Assembly (NCBI RefSeq): GCF_020622345.1 | Contig: NZ_JACNMO010000005.1 | Location: 186,001 to 250,000, forward strand | DNA from: Roseobacter weihaiensis | Lineage (GTDB): Bacteria > Pseudomonadota > Alphaproteobacteria > Rhodobacterales > Rhodobacteraceae | DNA length: 64,000 nucleotides | Reading direction: 5' to 3' | Part shown: positions 55,330-64,000 of the stretch, in pieces | Position numbering within the stretch: the stretch's first letter is position 1 | Layout: each line of letters opens with the position of its first letter | Made by a program: the position numbers and the translations under genes | The notes under the pieces: generated by a model | What the model saw: the letters and a program-made list of their open reading frames with translations, nothing else | Told to the model about the DNA's origin: nothing | The model's database searches: none

Positions 55330-56241
55330 ATGACCGCCGCGCCTGCCAGACACATCCGGGCCCGCGGCGGCCTCCACGGCGCATTGCACCGCAGCAAAGC
55401 CTTTCGCGGCTATGCTCTGCTGTCGCCTGCGCTGGTCGTGCTCTTTGTCGGGGTTGTGGTCCCGTTTCTGATCTTGCTGATGATGAGTTTCTGGACCCGT
55501 CAGGGGTTTGACTTCGACACGACAATGACGACGCTGAACTATGCCCGCGCGGTGGATGAACCGATCTTCGGCACGTTCCTTTTGCGCTCGTTCTGGGTCT
55601 CGGGCATCGCAACGGTGGCGACCGTCTTGCTCTGCTATCCGATGGCCTATTACGTCGCGTTCCACGTGCACCGCAACAAGATGCTGTGGATCATCCTGAT
55701 AACCCTGCCCTTCTGGACGAGCTATCTGTTGCGGGTTTTCGCGTGGAGGGTGATCCTCGGCTACGAAGGCGTGATTAACGCGTCGCTTTTATCCATGGGG
55801 TTCATCGAAAAGCCGCTGGCGTTCCTGCTCTACAGCCAAACAGCAGTGATCATCACGCTGGCCCATGCCTGGGCCGCTTTTGCGATCCTGCCCCTCTATG
55901 TATCGCTGGAAAAAATCGACCGCTCGCTTTTGGAAGCAGCAGCTGATCTCGGTGACGGGCCGGTACGCCGTTTCCTGCGTGTGACGCTGCCGCTGTCGCT
56001 GCCCGGCGTGATTGCCGCGACCTTCCTGATCTTTATCCCCACCACTGGTGACTACATCACACCTGCCCTGCTGGGGGGGCCGGATGGCGCAATGATCGGG
56101 AACCTGATCCAGCTGCAGTTCGGCGCCGTCAACAACTGGCCGATGGGAGCGGCGCTGTCGATCATCCTGACGCTTTGGATCGCCGCGATTGCACTGGTCT
56201 TTGTCTTTCTGACCCGCCGGGCCGAGAGGGTCGTGGCATGA
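55330..56241 (+). CDS. Polyamine-type ABC permease (PotB-like)
   Basis: 303 residues from ATG 55330 (GTG 55321 also possible). Six membrane helices; the EAA-type cytoplasmic loop LEAAADLGDGPVRRFLRVTLPLSLPG near residue 200 contacts the ATPase. The N-terminal YALLSPALVVLFVGVVVPFLILL and MSFWTRQGF fit the PotB group. It overlaps the next permease start by four bases (ATGA). Confidence 0.9.
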   Translation: MTAAPARHIRARGGLHGALHRSKAFRGYALLSPALVVLFVGVVVPFLILLMMSFWTRQGFDFDTTMTTLNYARAVDEPIFGTFLLRSFWVSGIATVATVLLCYPMAYYVAFHVHRNKMLWIILITLPFWTSYLLRVFAWRVILGYEGVINASLLSMGFIEKPLAFLLYSQTAVIITLAHAWAAFAILPLYVSLEKIDRSLLEAAADLGDGPVRRFLRVTLPLSLPGVIAATFLIFIPTTGDYITPALLGGPDGAMIGNLIQLQFGAVNNWPMGAALSIILTLWIAAIALVFVFLTRRAERVVA

Positions 56242-57074
56242 GGTCTGGCAGCTACATCACGCGCCCCAACCGAACCTTGCAAATCTACGCCTGCGTCTTT
56301 CTGGTGGTGCTTTATGTCCCTGTTCTCTTCATTCCTCTCTTCAGCTTCAACGATTCAATCTACGTGCGCTTCCCGCTGCAGGGCTTTACCACAAACTGGT
56401 ACGTCGACCTGATGGGCCGCGATGCGGTCTGGGACGCCATGTGGAATTCGGTCCGGGTTGGCGTCTGTGTCGCCGTCATATCCACCGTTCTGGGTGTTCT
56501 GACCGCCCGCGCCATCACCCGCAACCGGATACCGGGCCAGAACGCTGTCGTCGCCTTTGTGATGTTGCCGCTGGTCATCCCGGGCATCATCTTTGGTGTC
56601 GCCCTGTTGGTCTTGCTGAGCCGTCTTGGCATCCCCCTATCGCTTTACACCGTGGCATTGGGGCACCTGATCGTTTGCATGCCCTTTTCCGTCGCGACCC
56701 TGTTGCCGCGCTTTGAGGGCATGGACGGCTCGATGGAAGAAGCCTCCGCCGATCTGGGCGAAAACGGCTGGTGGACCTTCTGGCGCGTGACTTTTCCAAT
56801 CGTTCTGCCGGGGATCGTCGCGAGCCTTCTGCTGACCTTCATCGTGTCATTTGACGAATTCATCATGGCGTTTTTCCTCTCGAGCACCGAGACCACATTG
56901 CCAATCTACATCTGGTCACAACTGCGGTTTCCACGCGAATTTCCGTCAGTCCTTGCCCTGTCTTCCATCATTCTGACGGTGTCCTTTGTTCTGGTCTTCA
57001 TCGCCCTTTGGATCGGCAGGACCGGCCTGATCGAAAAAGACCACCCCAGACCTCCAGAAGCGCCGAAATCCTGA
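56238..57074 (+). CDS. Polyamine-type ABC permease (PotC-like)
   Basis: 278 residues. NDSIYVRFPLQGFTTNWYVDL, the EAA loop EEASADLGENGWWTFWRVTFPIVLPG near residue 175, and SFDEFIMAFFLSSTETTLPIYIWSQ are characteristic of PotC. It starts within ATGA at 56238-56241 and its TGA shares one base with the ATPase start (57074). With the preceding gene it forms the membrane channel. Confidence 0.92.
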   Translation: MRSGSYITRPNRTLQIYACVFLVVLYVPVLFIPLFSFNDSIYVRFPLQGFTTNWYVDLMGRDAVWDAMWNSVRVGVCVAVISTVLGVLTARAITRNRIPGQNAVVAFVMLPLVIPGIIFGVALLVLLSRLGIPLSLYTVALGHLIVCMPFSVATLLPRFEGMDGSMEEASADLGENGWWTFWRVTFPIVLPGIVASLLLTFIVSFDEFIMAFFLSSTETTLPIYIWSQLRFPREFPSVLALSSIILTVSFVLVFIALWIGRTGLIEKDHPRPPEAPKS

Positions 57075-58177
57075 TGACTTCATCAAACCCCATTATCTCA
57101 ATCCAGTCCGTGGGCAAATCCTACGGCAGCTTCCGCGCGATCAAGGAGATTTCGCTTGATATCGAACATGGCGAGTTCTTTTCGCTGCTGGGTGCGTCGG
57201 GCTGCGGCAAGACAACGCTGCTGAGGATGCTGGCGGGATTTGAGGACGTCACCGATGGTGCCGTGCTGATTGACGGTGAGGACATGACCGGCGTGCCGCC
57301 CTTCCTGCGACCTGTGAACATGGTGTTTCAGAGCTATGCGATCTTTCCGCATCTGAACGTGACCGACAACATCGGATACGGGCTGCGCAAGCAAAAACTG
57401 CCCAAGGCACAGCGGCAGGAAATGATTGATGAGATGCTGTCCCTGGTGCAGCTTGACGGCTATGGCGCGCGGCGCGCCAATCAGCTCTCAGGCGGACAGC
57501 GCCAGCGGATCGCCCTGGCCCGCGCGCTCATCATGAAACCCAAGGTCCTGCTGCTGGACGAACCGCTTGGCGCGCTCGACAAGCATCTGCGCGAACAGAT
57601 GCAGCTTGAACTGCGACGGCTGCAGCAGGCGCTTGGGATCACCTTTGTCTTCGTCACCCACGACCAAGAAGAGGCCCTTACCCTGTCAGACCGCATTGCA
57701 GTGATGTCTGGCGGGGCGGTGCTGCAAGTGGACACACCTGCCGGGCTTTATGAACACCCCCGCACCCGTGAGGTGGCCAGCTTTATCGGCCATATGAACT
57801 TCCTTGAAGCTCGCGTGACGGGTCGCAAGAACGGCCATGCCACGCTTGATGTGGCGGGTCTGGGCACACTGGACGTACCGGCCAATGGCGCCGCCCTCAG
57901 CACAGGGGACAGGACCAGTATTGCCGTACGCCCGGAAAAGCTGCGCCTCCACCACAGCGCGCCGGAAAACGGGCAGCGGGCCGTCCAGGGCGCGCTGAAA
58001 ATGACCACCTATCTTGGGGAGCGCAGCCATTTCCATGTTGAGGTCCCCGGCTGTGATAGGCCTCTTGCCGTTTCGGCCTCGAATGCCACACTGCAGGATG
58101 GCCGGGCGAACGCTATCGGCCAGCCCGTCTGGCTGACCTGGGCCGCCGACTCCCTGATTATGATGAACGACACGTAG
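57074..58177 (+). CDS. Polyamine-type ABC transporter ATPase (PotA-like)
   Basis: 367 residues. Walker A GASGCGKTTLLRML near residue 43, signature LSGGQRQRIALARAL, Walker B LLLDEPLGALDKHLREQM, then a C-terminal TOBE-type domain (RTSIAVRPEKLRLHH). The Q-loop region PVNMVFQSYAIFPHLNV is intact. It powers the importer formed by the two preceding permeases; 9 bases separate it from the TetR gene. Confidence 0.93.
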   Translation: MTSSNPIISIQSVGKSYGSFRAIKEISLDIEHGEFFSLLGASGCGKTTLLRMLAGFEDVTDGAVLIDGEDMTGVPPFLRPVNMVFQSYAIFPHLNVTDNIGYGLRKQKLPKAQRQEMIDEMLSLVQLDGYGARRANQLSGGQRQRIALARALIMKPKVLLLDEPLGALDKHLREQMQLELRRLQQALGITFVFVTHDQEEALTLSDRIAVMSGGAVLQVDTPAGLYEHPRTREVASFIGHMNFLEARVTGRKNGHATLDVAGLGTLDVPANGAALSTGDRTSIAVRPEKLRLHHSAPENGQRAVQGALKMTTYLGERSHFHVEVPGCDRPLAVSASNATLQDGRANAIGQPVWLTWAADSLIMMNDT

Positions 58178-58186
58178 AAAGAAGCC

Positions 58187-58846
58187 ATGCAATCGCAAGA
58201 GAACCTCAGACAACGCCGCACAGCTCCGAAAGAAGTTCGCCGCCAGCAACTGATCGAGGCCACGCTCGACGTGTTGGCCGAAAAGGGCGTGTCCGGCACA
58301 ACCATGGCGTCCGTGACCGGGCGGGCAGGCTTGTCGCTGGGCATTGTCAGTCTGCATTTTCAGTCAAAAGACAACCTGCTGACCTCGACCTTACGGTATC
58401 TGGCCGAAGAAATCCGCGACGCCTGGGTAAATATCCACCGCGATGCATCGCTCAGCGCGCCGGATCGCTTGCGCGGGATCGTGGCGGCCTGTTTCGATCC
58501 CGATATCTGCTCCCCGACCAAAATCTCTGTCTGGTTCGCTTTTTTTGGCGAGGCCAGTTACCGGCAGGTGTATCGCGACATGGTCGAGGAATTCGACGAC
58601 GAGCGGACCGAGGCGATTGAGGAATGCTGCATGCAGATCAAGGCAGAGGGCGGCTATGATGATGTCGACCCCGAAGCGCTGTCTGTCATGATAGAATGCC
58701 TCTGCGATGGGCTGTGGCTGAATATGATCCTCTACCCCAGCTGGTTGACGCATGAGGCGGCAAAGACCCAGATCGAAGCGCTTCTGGCTCGCCATTTCCC
58801 GAAACACTTCGATTTGCCGCCCGACGGCGCGGGCCGCGGACTATGA
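58187..58846 (+). CDS. TetR-family regulator (BetI-like)
   Basis: 219 residues. The N-terminal helix-turn-helix (RRQQLIEATLDVLAEKGVSG and TMASVTGRAGLSLGIVSLHF) and the C-terminal ligand domain KISVWFAFFGEASYRQVYRD resemble BetI, a choline-responsive repressor. No betaine genes are present, so it probably senses another amine and controls this locus, perhaps through the dyad at 54016-54035. It overlaps the oxidase start by four bases (ATGA). Confidence 0.88.
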   Translation: MQSQENLRQRRTAPKEVRRQQLIEATLDVLAEKGVSGTTMASVTGRAGLSLGIVSLHFQSKDNLLTSTLRYLAEEIRDAWVNIHRDASLSAPDRLRGIVAACFDPDICSPTKISVWFAFFGEASYRQVYRDMVEEFDDERTEAIEECCMQIKAEGGYDDVDPEALSVMIECLCDGLWLNMILYPSWLTHEAAKTQIEALLARHFPKHFDLPPDGAGRGL

Positions 58847-60225
58847 TTGACAGCCCTCCCTCTCGTCGCCAGATACTGGCCGGGTTGGCCACAGCCCCCC
58901 TGCTGCCCACGGTGGTATCATCGCAAACGTCAAACCCGGATGTGATCGTTATCGGGGCGGGGGCGTCCGGGATCGCGGCAGCGCGGCGGCTGATTGCCAG
59001 CGGCAAGACGGTCCAGGTTATCGAAGCGGCTGACCGCATCGGGGGCCGCGCCTATACCGAAACGGACACATTCGGCGTACCCTACGATCAGGGATGCGCC
59101 TGGCTGCAAGGGCCAGACGACCTGCCGCATCTGCAGGCAGCAAAGGACCTCGGCTTTCATCTGCACGATCATGACACTGCGCACGATGCACTTTTTGTCG
59201 AAGGCCGCCGCGCCAGTCATAAAGAACAGAGGCAGTATGACCGCGCCTATGCCCGTCTCTATCAGGCCCTCACGACCGATGCCGATGTAGCTGGCGCAAG
59301 CCTGGCAAGCCTCGATCAACCCATGGATGCCGTGGCGCAGACCTGGACGGGGCCGCTGGATTTTGGCGTGGATCTCACGGATTTGTCGACTGCCGACTGG
59401 AATGTCTATCCCGATTATGACGTGAATTATCTGGTGCGCGAAGGGCTGGGTTCCCTTGTCGCGCATCTGGGCCGCGCGCTGCCCGTCAGCCTGAACACCC
59501 GCGCCACGGCAGTGGATTGGAGCGGTCAGGGCGTGCGCGTGGAAACCACCCAAGGCATGCTTGAGGCAAAGGCGGTGATTGTCACCGTCTCGACCGGGGT
59601 CTTGGCCTCTGGCGCGATCCGTTTCGCGCCGGAACTGCCCGCCGATAAGCAGCAGGCAATTGCCGATGTGCCGATGGGTCTGCTGACCAAGATCGCGCTG
59701 CAATTCGATGGCGAACGGTTTGACCTTCAGGAAAACAACTTCTTGACCTATGCCATACCCAACGAACTCCCTGCCGAAGCCTGCTATTTCCTCACTTTTC
59801 CCACCGGGCATGACATTGCCGTGGGTTTTGTAGGCGGGCAATTCGGCTGGGCGATGGCAGATGCGGGGCCGGACGCTGCTGTCGATTTTGCCCTGAACGA
59901 ATTTTCGAAAGCCGTTGGCAGCAATGCGCAAAGGCACTTCATCAAAGGACATATGAGCGGGTGGGCAAAAGACCGGTTGACCCTCGGTGCGTATTCGGCC
60001 GCGCAGCCCGGCAAGGCTGCGTCCCGCACAGTCCTTGCCGAACCGCTGGGAGACCGGGTCTTCTTTGCCGGCGAAGCGGTGGCTGGTCCCTATATTGCCC
60101 TGTTGTCCGGCGCACATATGTCCGGCGACAGCGTCGCTCGCGATGTCGCGGCACAGCTGGGTGGGGCCGAAGGCTGCGGAGCCTGCGACGCGCGGCATCA
60201 CAATTTGCAGAAAGAAAAGCCATGA
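58843..60225 (+). CDS. Tat-exported flavin amine oxidase
   Basis: A 460-residue FAD amine oxidase with an N-terminal twin-arginine signal (SPPSRRQILAGLATAPLLP). VIVIGAGASGIAAARRL near residue 31, IEAADRIGGRAYTETD, and C-terminal GDRVFFAGEAVAGPY mark the family. It is paralogous to the cytosolic oxidase at 51837; identical blocks include STGVLAS and PMGLL. Periplasmic amine oxidation would yield aldehyde plus ammonia or methylated amine before uptake. It overlaps the next gene by four bases. Confidence 0.9.
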   Translation: MIDSPPSRRQILAGLATAPLLPTVVSSQTSNPDVIVIGAGASGIAAARRLIASGKTVQVIEAADRIGGRAYTETDTFGVPYDQGCAWLQGPDDLPHLQAAKDLGFHLHDHDTAHDALFVEGRRASHKEQRQYDRAYARLYQALTTDADVAGASLASLDQPMDAVAQTWTGPLDFGVDLTDLSTADWNVYPDYDVNYLVREGLGSLVAHLGRALPVSLNTRATAVDWSGQGVRVETTQGMLEAKAVIVTVSTGVLASGAIRFAPELPADKQQAIADVPMGLLTKIALQFDGERFDLQENNFLTYAIPNELPAEACYFLTFPTGHDIAVGFVGGQFGWAMADAGPDAAVDFALNEFSKAVGSNAQRHFIKGHMSGWAKDRLTLGAYSAAQPGKAASRTVLAEPLGDRVFFAGEAVAGPYIALLSGAHMSGDSVARDVAAQLGGAEGCGACDARHHNLQKEKP

Positions 60226-62318
60226 ACAGGCCCGAACAAACCCGCGAGGCATCCCGGCGCGATCCCCGCTATGACATCCTGTTCGAGCCGGTTCAGATCG
60301 GTCCTGTGCAGACCCGCAACCGGTTTTATCAGGTTCCTCACTGCAATGGCATGGGCCACCAATTTCCGTCCTCCATGGCTGAAATGCGTGGGGTGAAAGC
60401 CGAAGGCGGCTGGGGCGTTGTGTGTACCGAACAGGTCGAGATCCACCACACGTCAGAGCTGACCCCGATCATCGAAGGCAGGCTCTGGGACGATGCGGAT
60501 CTGCCTGTCTTCCAGCGGATGACTGACAAGATACACGAACATGGCAGCCTTGCGGGGATAGAGCCCTGCTACGACGGGCTGGCCACGCCGAACCGCTATA
60601 GCCGCGAGGTTCCGATGGCCCCCTCTGCCCGGCCGGTGGCCTATCCCGATCCGGTTCAGGCCCGCGCCATGGACAAGACCGATATCCGCAATCTGCGGCG
60701 CTGGTACGTGGAAGCGGCCAAGCGCAGCAAGCGCGCGGGCTTTGACATCATCTATGTCTACGCGGGCCATGATCTGAACGCGCTGTCGCATTTCCTGTCC
60801 CGGCGCTGGAATGACCGGGGCGATGAATATGGCGGCAGCCTTGAGAACCGCGCCCGCCTGCTGCGCGAGGTGCTGTCCGATACCAAGGATGCGGTGGGCG
60901 ACACCTGTGGTGTCGCGATCCGCTTTGGCGTCGAGGAGATGATGGGCAGCGACGGTTTGACGTCCGCCGGCGAAGGCCGCGATGTGGTCGAAATGCTGGC
61001 CGATATCCCGGACCTCTGGGATGTGAATGTCAGCGACTGGGACAACGACTCGATGACATCGCGCTTTGCGGAGGAGGGGTTTCAGGACGATCATGTCGCC
61101 TTTGTGAAAAAGGTCACCCAAAAGCCCGTTGTGGGTGTGGGGCGCTATACCTCGCCGGACAAGATGGTGTCGCTCATAACCTCGGGCGCGCTGGATCTGA
61201 TCGGCGCCGCGCGCCCCTCCATCGCAGACCCGTTTCTGCCCAGAAAGATCCAAGAGGGTCGGATTGAGGACATCCGCGAGTGTATCGGCTGCAACATCTG
61301 CGTGACAGCCGATTTCACCTCCTCCCCCCTGCGGTGCACCCAGAACCCCACAATGGGCGAGGAATGGCGGCGCGGCTGGCATCCCGAGCGCATCGACCCC
61401 CGGCATGCGGATGAGACCGTGTTGATCGTCGGCGGAGGTCCGTCCGGTCTGGAGGCCGCCCGTGCTCTGGGCGCGCGTGGCTATGGCGTGACACTCGCCG
61501 AAGCAACCGCTCAGCTCGGAGGGCGTGTGTTGATGGAGGGCGCGCTGCCGGGCCTGGCAGCGTGGCGGCGGGTGGCGGACTACCGGACTTATCAGATCAG
61601 CCAGATGGCCAATGTTGAAACCTATCTGGAAAGCCCGCTGACTGCGAACCAGGTGCTTGAATTTGGCGCCGATCATGTGGTCATTGCGACCGGTGCCACT
61701 TGGTGCGAGAGCGGCGTGGGCCGCGAGAACCATAAACCGATTGCGCGTGCGCCCGGTGCCAATGTGCTGGCCGTGGAGGCCGTGGCGGAGGGTGCTGAAA
61801 TCACCGGGCCTGTCGTGCTTTTTGACGACGATCATTTCTATATGGGCGGCGTTCTGGCAGAGCTTCTGCGCCGTCAGGGTCATGAGGTCACGCTGGTGAC
61901 CCCGATGCCGCTTGCCTCCTACTGGACGCAGAACACGCTGGAGCAGGAACGCATCCAGGCCAGGTTGCTGGAGATGGGGATCGGGATAGTCCCTTTGCAT
62001 AACGTCACACATATCGGGGCAGAGACCGCCGAGATCGCCTGCGTCTATACCGAACGGACGCGTGACATCGCCTGTCGCACCTTCGTGCCGGTGACCATGC
62101 GCCGCCCGGTGGAGACGCTCTATCACGAGGTGCAGGCGCAGCTGGGCAAGCGGGAAAACGCCCCGAGCCTCACCCGGATCGGCGACTGCTTTGGCCCTGG
62201 CACGATTGCCGCCGCGGTCTATGCCGGGCACCGTTATGCCCGCGAACTGGGGGATCCTGCCAGCCAGGCGGCCCCCTTCCGCCGCGAGCTTCCCAGACTT
62301 GCCGACCTAAACACCTAA
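60222..62318 (+). CDS. Trimethylamine/histamine dehydrogenase-like iron-sulfur flavoprotein 1
   Basis: A 698-residue protein of the TMADH family: OYE-like FMN barrel, a 4Fe-4S site (CIGCNIC at 354-360), and an FAD/ADP-binding half (LIVGGGPSGLEAARALG). C41 in QVPHCNGMG matches the Cys that forms 6-S-cysteinyl-FMN, and Y180/H183 match the catalytic Tyr-His pair. Where TMADH has its substrate-bowl Tyr60 and Trp355, this protein has Q71 and D364; as I recall, histamine dehydrogenase has Gln and Asp there. A primary or bulky amine is therefore a likelier substrate than trimethylamine. This is inference. Confidence 0.88.
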   Translation: MNRPEQTREASRRDPRYDILFEPVQIGPVQTRNRFYQVPHCNGMGHQFPSSMAEMRGVKAEGGWGVVCTEQVEIHHTSELTPIIEGRLWDDADLPVFQRMTDKIHEHGSLAGIEPCYDGLATPNRYSREVPMAPSARPVAYPDPVQARAMDKTDIRNLRRWYVEAAKRSKRAGFDIIYVYAGHDLNALSHFLSRRWNDRGDEYGGSLENRARLLREVLSDTKDAVGDTCGVAIRFGVEEMMGSDGLTSAGEGRDVVEMLADIPDLWDVNVSDWDNDSMTSRFAEEGFQDDHVAFVKKVTQKPVVGVGRYTSPDKMVSLITSGALDLIGAARPSIADPFLPRKIQEGRIEDIRECIGCNICVTADFTSSPLRCTQNPTMGEEWRRGWHPERIDPRHADETVLIVGGGPSGLEAARALGARGYGVTLAEATAQLGGRVLMEGALPGLAAWRRVADYRTYQISQMANVETYLESPLTANQVLEFGADHVVIATGATWCESGVGRENHKPIARAPGANVLAVEAVAEGAEITGPVVLFDDDHFYMGGVLAELLRRQGHEVTLVTPMPLASYWTQNTLEQERIQARLLEMGIGIVPLHNVTHIGAETAEIACVYTERTRDIACRTFVPVTMRRPVETLYHEVQAQLGKRENAPSLTRIGDCFGPGTIAAAVYAGHRYARELGDPASQAAPFRRELPRLADLNT

Positions 62319-62333
62319 GCCGAGCCCCTCATC

Positions 62334-64000
62334 ATGACCCGCGATCCGCAGTACGATATTCTGTTCGAACCGATCAAGATCGGACCCGTGACAGCCAGGA
62401 ACCGCTTTTTCCAGGTGCCGCATTGCACTGGCATGGGTTTTCTGCGGCCCCGCACCCTGGCGGCGATGCGCGGGGTCAAGGCTGAAGGCGGATGGGGTGT
62501 GATCTGCACGGAATACAACTCCATCCATCCCTCCTCGGATGATTTGCCGGGGGTGCATGCCGCGCTCTGGGATGACAGCGACGTGCGGGCCAACCGGTTG
62601 ATGACGGACGCAGTGCACGAGCATGGCGCGCTGGCCGGGGCTGAACTTTGGTACGGGGGCGCGCGCAGTGCCAACCTTTATTCGCGGATGCCTGCGATGG
62701 ATGTGGCCAGCCTGCCCAATCTGGCAGGCCACCCGTTTCAGACCCGCGCCATGGACAAGACCGACATTCGCAATCTCCGCCGTTGGCACCGCAAGGCCGC
62801 CCTGCGCGCACGGGATGCCGGATTTGATGTGGTTTATGTCTATGCCACCCACGGCTACCTGCTGGCCAATTTCCTCGATCCGCGGATCAACACCCGCGGG
62901 GATGAATACGGCGGCAATCTGGAAAACCGCGTGCGACTGGTCCGCGAGCTGATTGAAGAGACCAAAGAGGCCGTGGGTGACCGCTGCGCCGTCGCCGTTC
63001 GCTTCAAGGCCGATGACACCATTGGCGAGGACGGCGTGCCGGAACACGGCGAGCGGCGCGAGATGTTCGAGATCCTGCAGGCCCTGCCCGACCTGTGGGA
63101 CATCAACATCGCCGACTATACGCTTGAGATGGGTATGTCGCGCTTTGCCAAGGAGGGCGCACTGGAACCCTACATGGCGTGGGTAAAATCAATCACAGAC
63201 AAACCGGTTGTGACGGTGGGCCGCTTCACTTCGCCCGATACAATGGTGTCCCAGATCAAGCGCGGGATCACGGATTTCATCGGCGCGGCGCGCCCGTCCA
63301 TTGCCGATCCCTACATCCCCAAAAAGATTGAGGAAGGCCGCCCCGAAGACATCCGCGAATGCATCGGCTGCAACATCTGCTATTCCGGTGACAGCCTCGG
63401 CGTGCCGATCCGCTGCACGCAGAATCCCACGATGGGTGAGGAATGGCGCAAGGGCTGGCACCCTGAAAAGATGCCGGCGGCGGATGCGAAAGCCAAGGTC
63501 CTGATCGTCGGGGCCGGACCCGCAGGACTGGAGGCCGCGAGGGTCGCTGGCGCACACGGCCACAACGTGATGCTTGCCGAAGCCACCCGGACCCTTGGCG
63601 GACGCGCGGTGCGCGAAGCCAGCCTGCCGGGGATGAGCGAATACATCCGGGTGCGCGACTACCGCGAGGGGCAACTGCTGAAGATGCCCCATGTGGAGGT
63701 ATTCCGCGAAAGCGCGCTGACGGCAGATGACATCATGGCGGTTGAAGCCGACCACGTGGCCATCGCCACCGGGGCAAGCTGGCGCAGAGATCGCTTTGAC
63801 GGAAAGACCTTTGTCGCCGTGGCGCCGGACGAGGTGATGGTCCGTACCCCGGACGACATCATGGATGGCACCCTGCCGACCTGTGGCCCCTGTGTCGTCT
63901 TTGATGGCGACAACTACTACATGGGCGGGCTCATGGCCGAAGCATTGGCCGATGCAGGCCTACCGGTCATGTATGTGACCGAAGAAGACAGCGTGTCGGC
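62334..64000 (+). CDS. Trimethylamine/histamine dehydrogenase-like flavoprotein 2 (3' end outside window)
   Basis: The frame from ATG 62334 stays open to the window end (555 codons). It begins MTRDPQYDILFEPIKIGPVT, with the flavin-linking Cys at C31 (QVPHCTGMG), the Tyr-x2-His pair in YVYATHGY, 4Fe-4S motif CIGCNIC at 343-349, and VLIVGAGPAGLEAARVAG. Bowl positions are Y61 (as in TMADH) but D353 in place of Trp. It is a close paralogue of the preceding gene, 15 bases after it. Substrates of the two probably differ. Confidence 0.88.
   Translation, partial: MTRDPQYDILFEPIKIGPVTARNRFFQVPHCTGMGFLRPRTLAAMRGVKAEGGWGVICTEYNSIHPSSDDLPGVHAALWDDSDVRANRLMTDAVHEHGALAGAELWYGGARSANLYSRMPAMDVASLPNLAGHPFQTRAMDKTDIRNLRRWHRKAALRARDAGFDVVYVYATHGYLLANFLDPRINTRGDEYGGNLENRVRLVRELIEETKEAVGDRCAVAVRFKADDTIGEDGVPEHGERREMFEILQALPDLWDINIADYTLEMGMSRFAKEGALEPYMAWVKSITDKPVVTVGRFTSPDTMVSQIKRGITDFIGAARPSIADPYIPKKIEEGRPEDIRECIGCNICYSGDSLGVPIRCTQNPTMGEEWRKGWHPEKMPAADAKAKVLIVGAGPAGLEAARVAGAHGHNVMLAEATRTLGGRAVREASLPGMSEYIRVRDYREGQLLKMPHVEVFRESALTADDIMAVEADHVAIATGASWRRDRFDGKTFVAVAPDEVMVRTPDDIMDGTLPTCGPCVVFDGDNYYMGGLMAEALADAGLPVMYVTEEDSVS

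Noticed and set aside
58187-58846. Naming the TetR-type gene betI
   Set aside because: There are no choline or betaine genes in the locus; similarity to BetI is family-level only.
60453-62231. 592-codon minus-strand frame across the TMADH-like gene
   Set aside because: High-GC antisense artefact; the plus strand encodes a complete conserved flavoprotein.
60222-62318. Naming the gene tmd (trimethylamine dehydrogenase)
   Set aside because: Two substrate-bowl residues differ from TMADH in the direction of histamine dehydrogenase, so a specific name is not supported.

Overview
The window reads as chromosome of a marine Roseobacter-type alphaproteobacterium (Rhodobacterales). The reasons are a GC-rich sequence, an ethylmalonyl-CoA (EMC) pathway set embedded among TCA-cycle genes, a LuxR/LuxI pair, and families typical of the group (TIGR02186, TIGR02302, DUF1194, DUF1989). 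No rRNA, tRNA, CRISPR array, insertion sequence or phage was seen.

Layout. 1-3.5 kb: end of a BMP/nucleoside-type ABC importer, a TauE/SafE permease and a TIGR02186 protein. 3.5-6.8 kb (minus): RecD-like helicase, acyl-homoserine-lactone synthase, LuxR regulator and a small overlapping ORF. 7-12 kb: crotonyl-CoA carboxylase/reductase (minus), a PlsB-like acyltransferase (minus) and ethylmalonyl-CoA mutase (plus). 12-14.4 kb: deoD, a DUF1989 protein and small proteins. 14.2-19.3 kb (minus): sdhCDAB with two small exported proteins between sdhA and sdhB, then a ZIP transporter. 19.5-22.9 kb (minus): a DUF1194 protein, then mcl2-nnrU-DUF1737-mch. 24.6-38.5 kb (plus): mdh, sucC, sucD, sucA, sucB and lpd, interrupted by at least six small, mostly exported genes. 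38.5-48.5 kb (minus): two blocks, ftsE-ftsX-plsC-PPOX and argH-lipoproteins-lysA-TIGR02302. 48.5-51.8 kb: a TlpA-like thioredoxin, a poorly coding stretch with a decayed gene, and an alternative oxidase. 51.8-64 kb: divergent amine-catabolism operons, with cupin and flavin amine oxidase on minus, and a polyamine-type ABC importer, TetR regulator, Tat-exported flavin amine oxidase and two trimethylamine/histamine-dehydrogenase-like flavoproteins on plus. The last gene runs off the window.

How it works together. ccr, ecm, mch and mcl2 supply EMC-pathway steps that feed glyoxylate, malate and succinyl-CoA into the TCA enzymes encoded beside them. The sdh and suc operons carry the same unusual twin operator: two TGTGATCAC(A/G) palindromes exactly 21 bp apart. 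This suggests one shared regulator that I cannot name.

The strongest oddity is the suc operon. Before sucD and before sucA there is a diverged copy of the 5' end of that same gene (a 34-codon sucD' and a 67-codon sucA'), each with its own ribosome binding site, and extra exported-protein genes lie on both sides. The second focus is the 53.8-64 kb amine locus. Its two TMADH-like enzymes keep the flavin-linking Cys but have replaced the substrate-bowl Trp with Asp, and its divergent promoter region contains two separate dyads.
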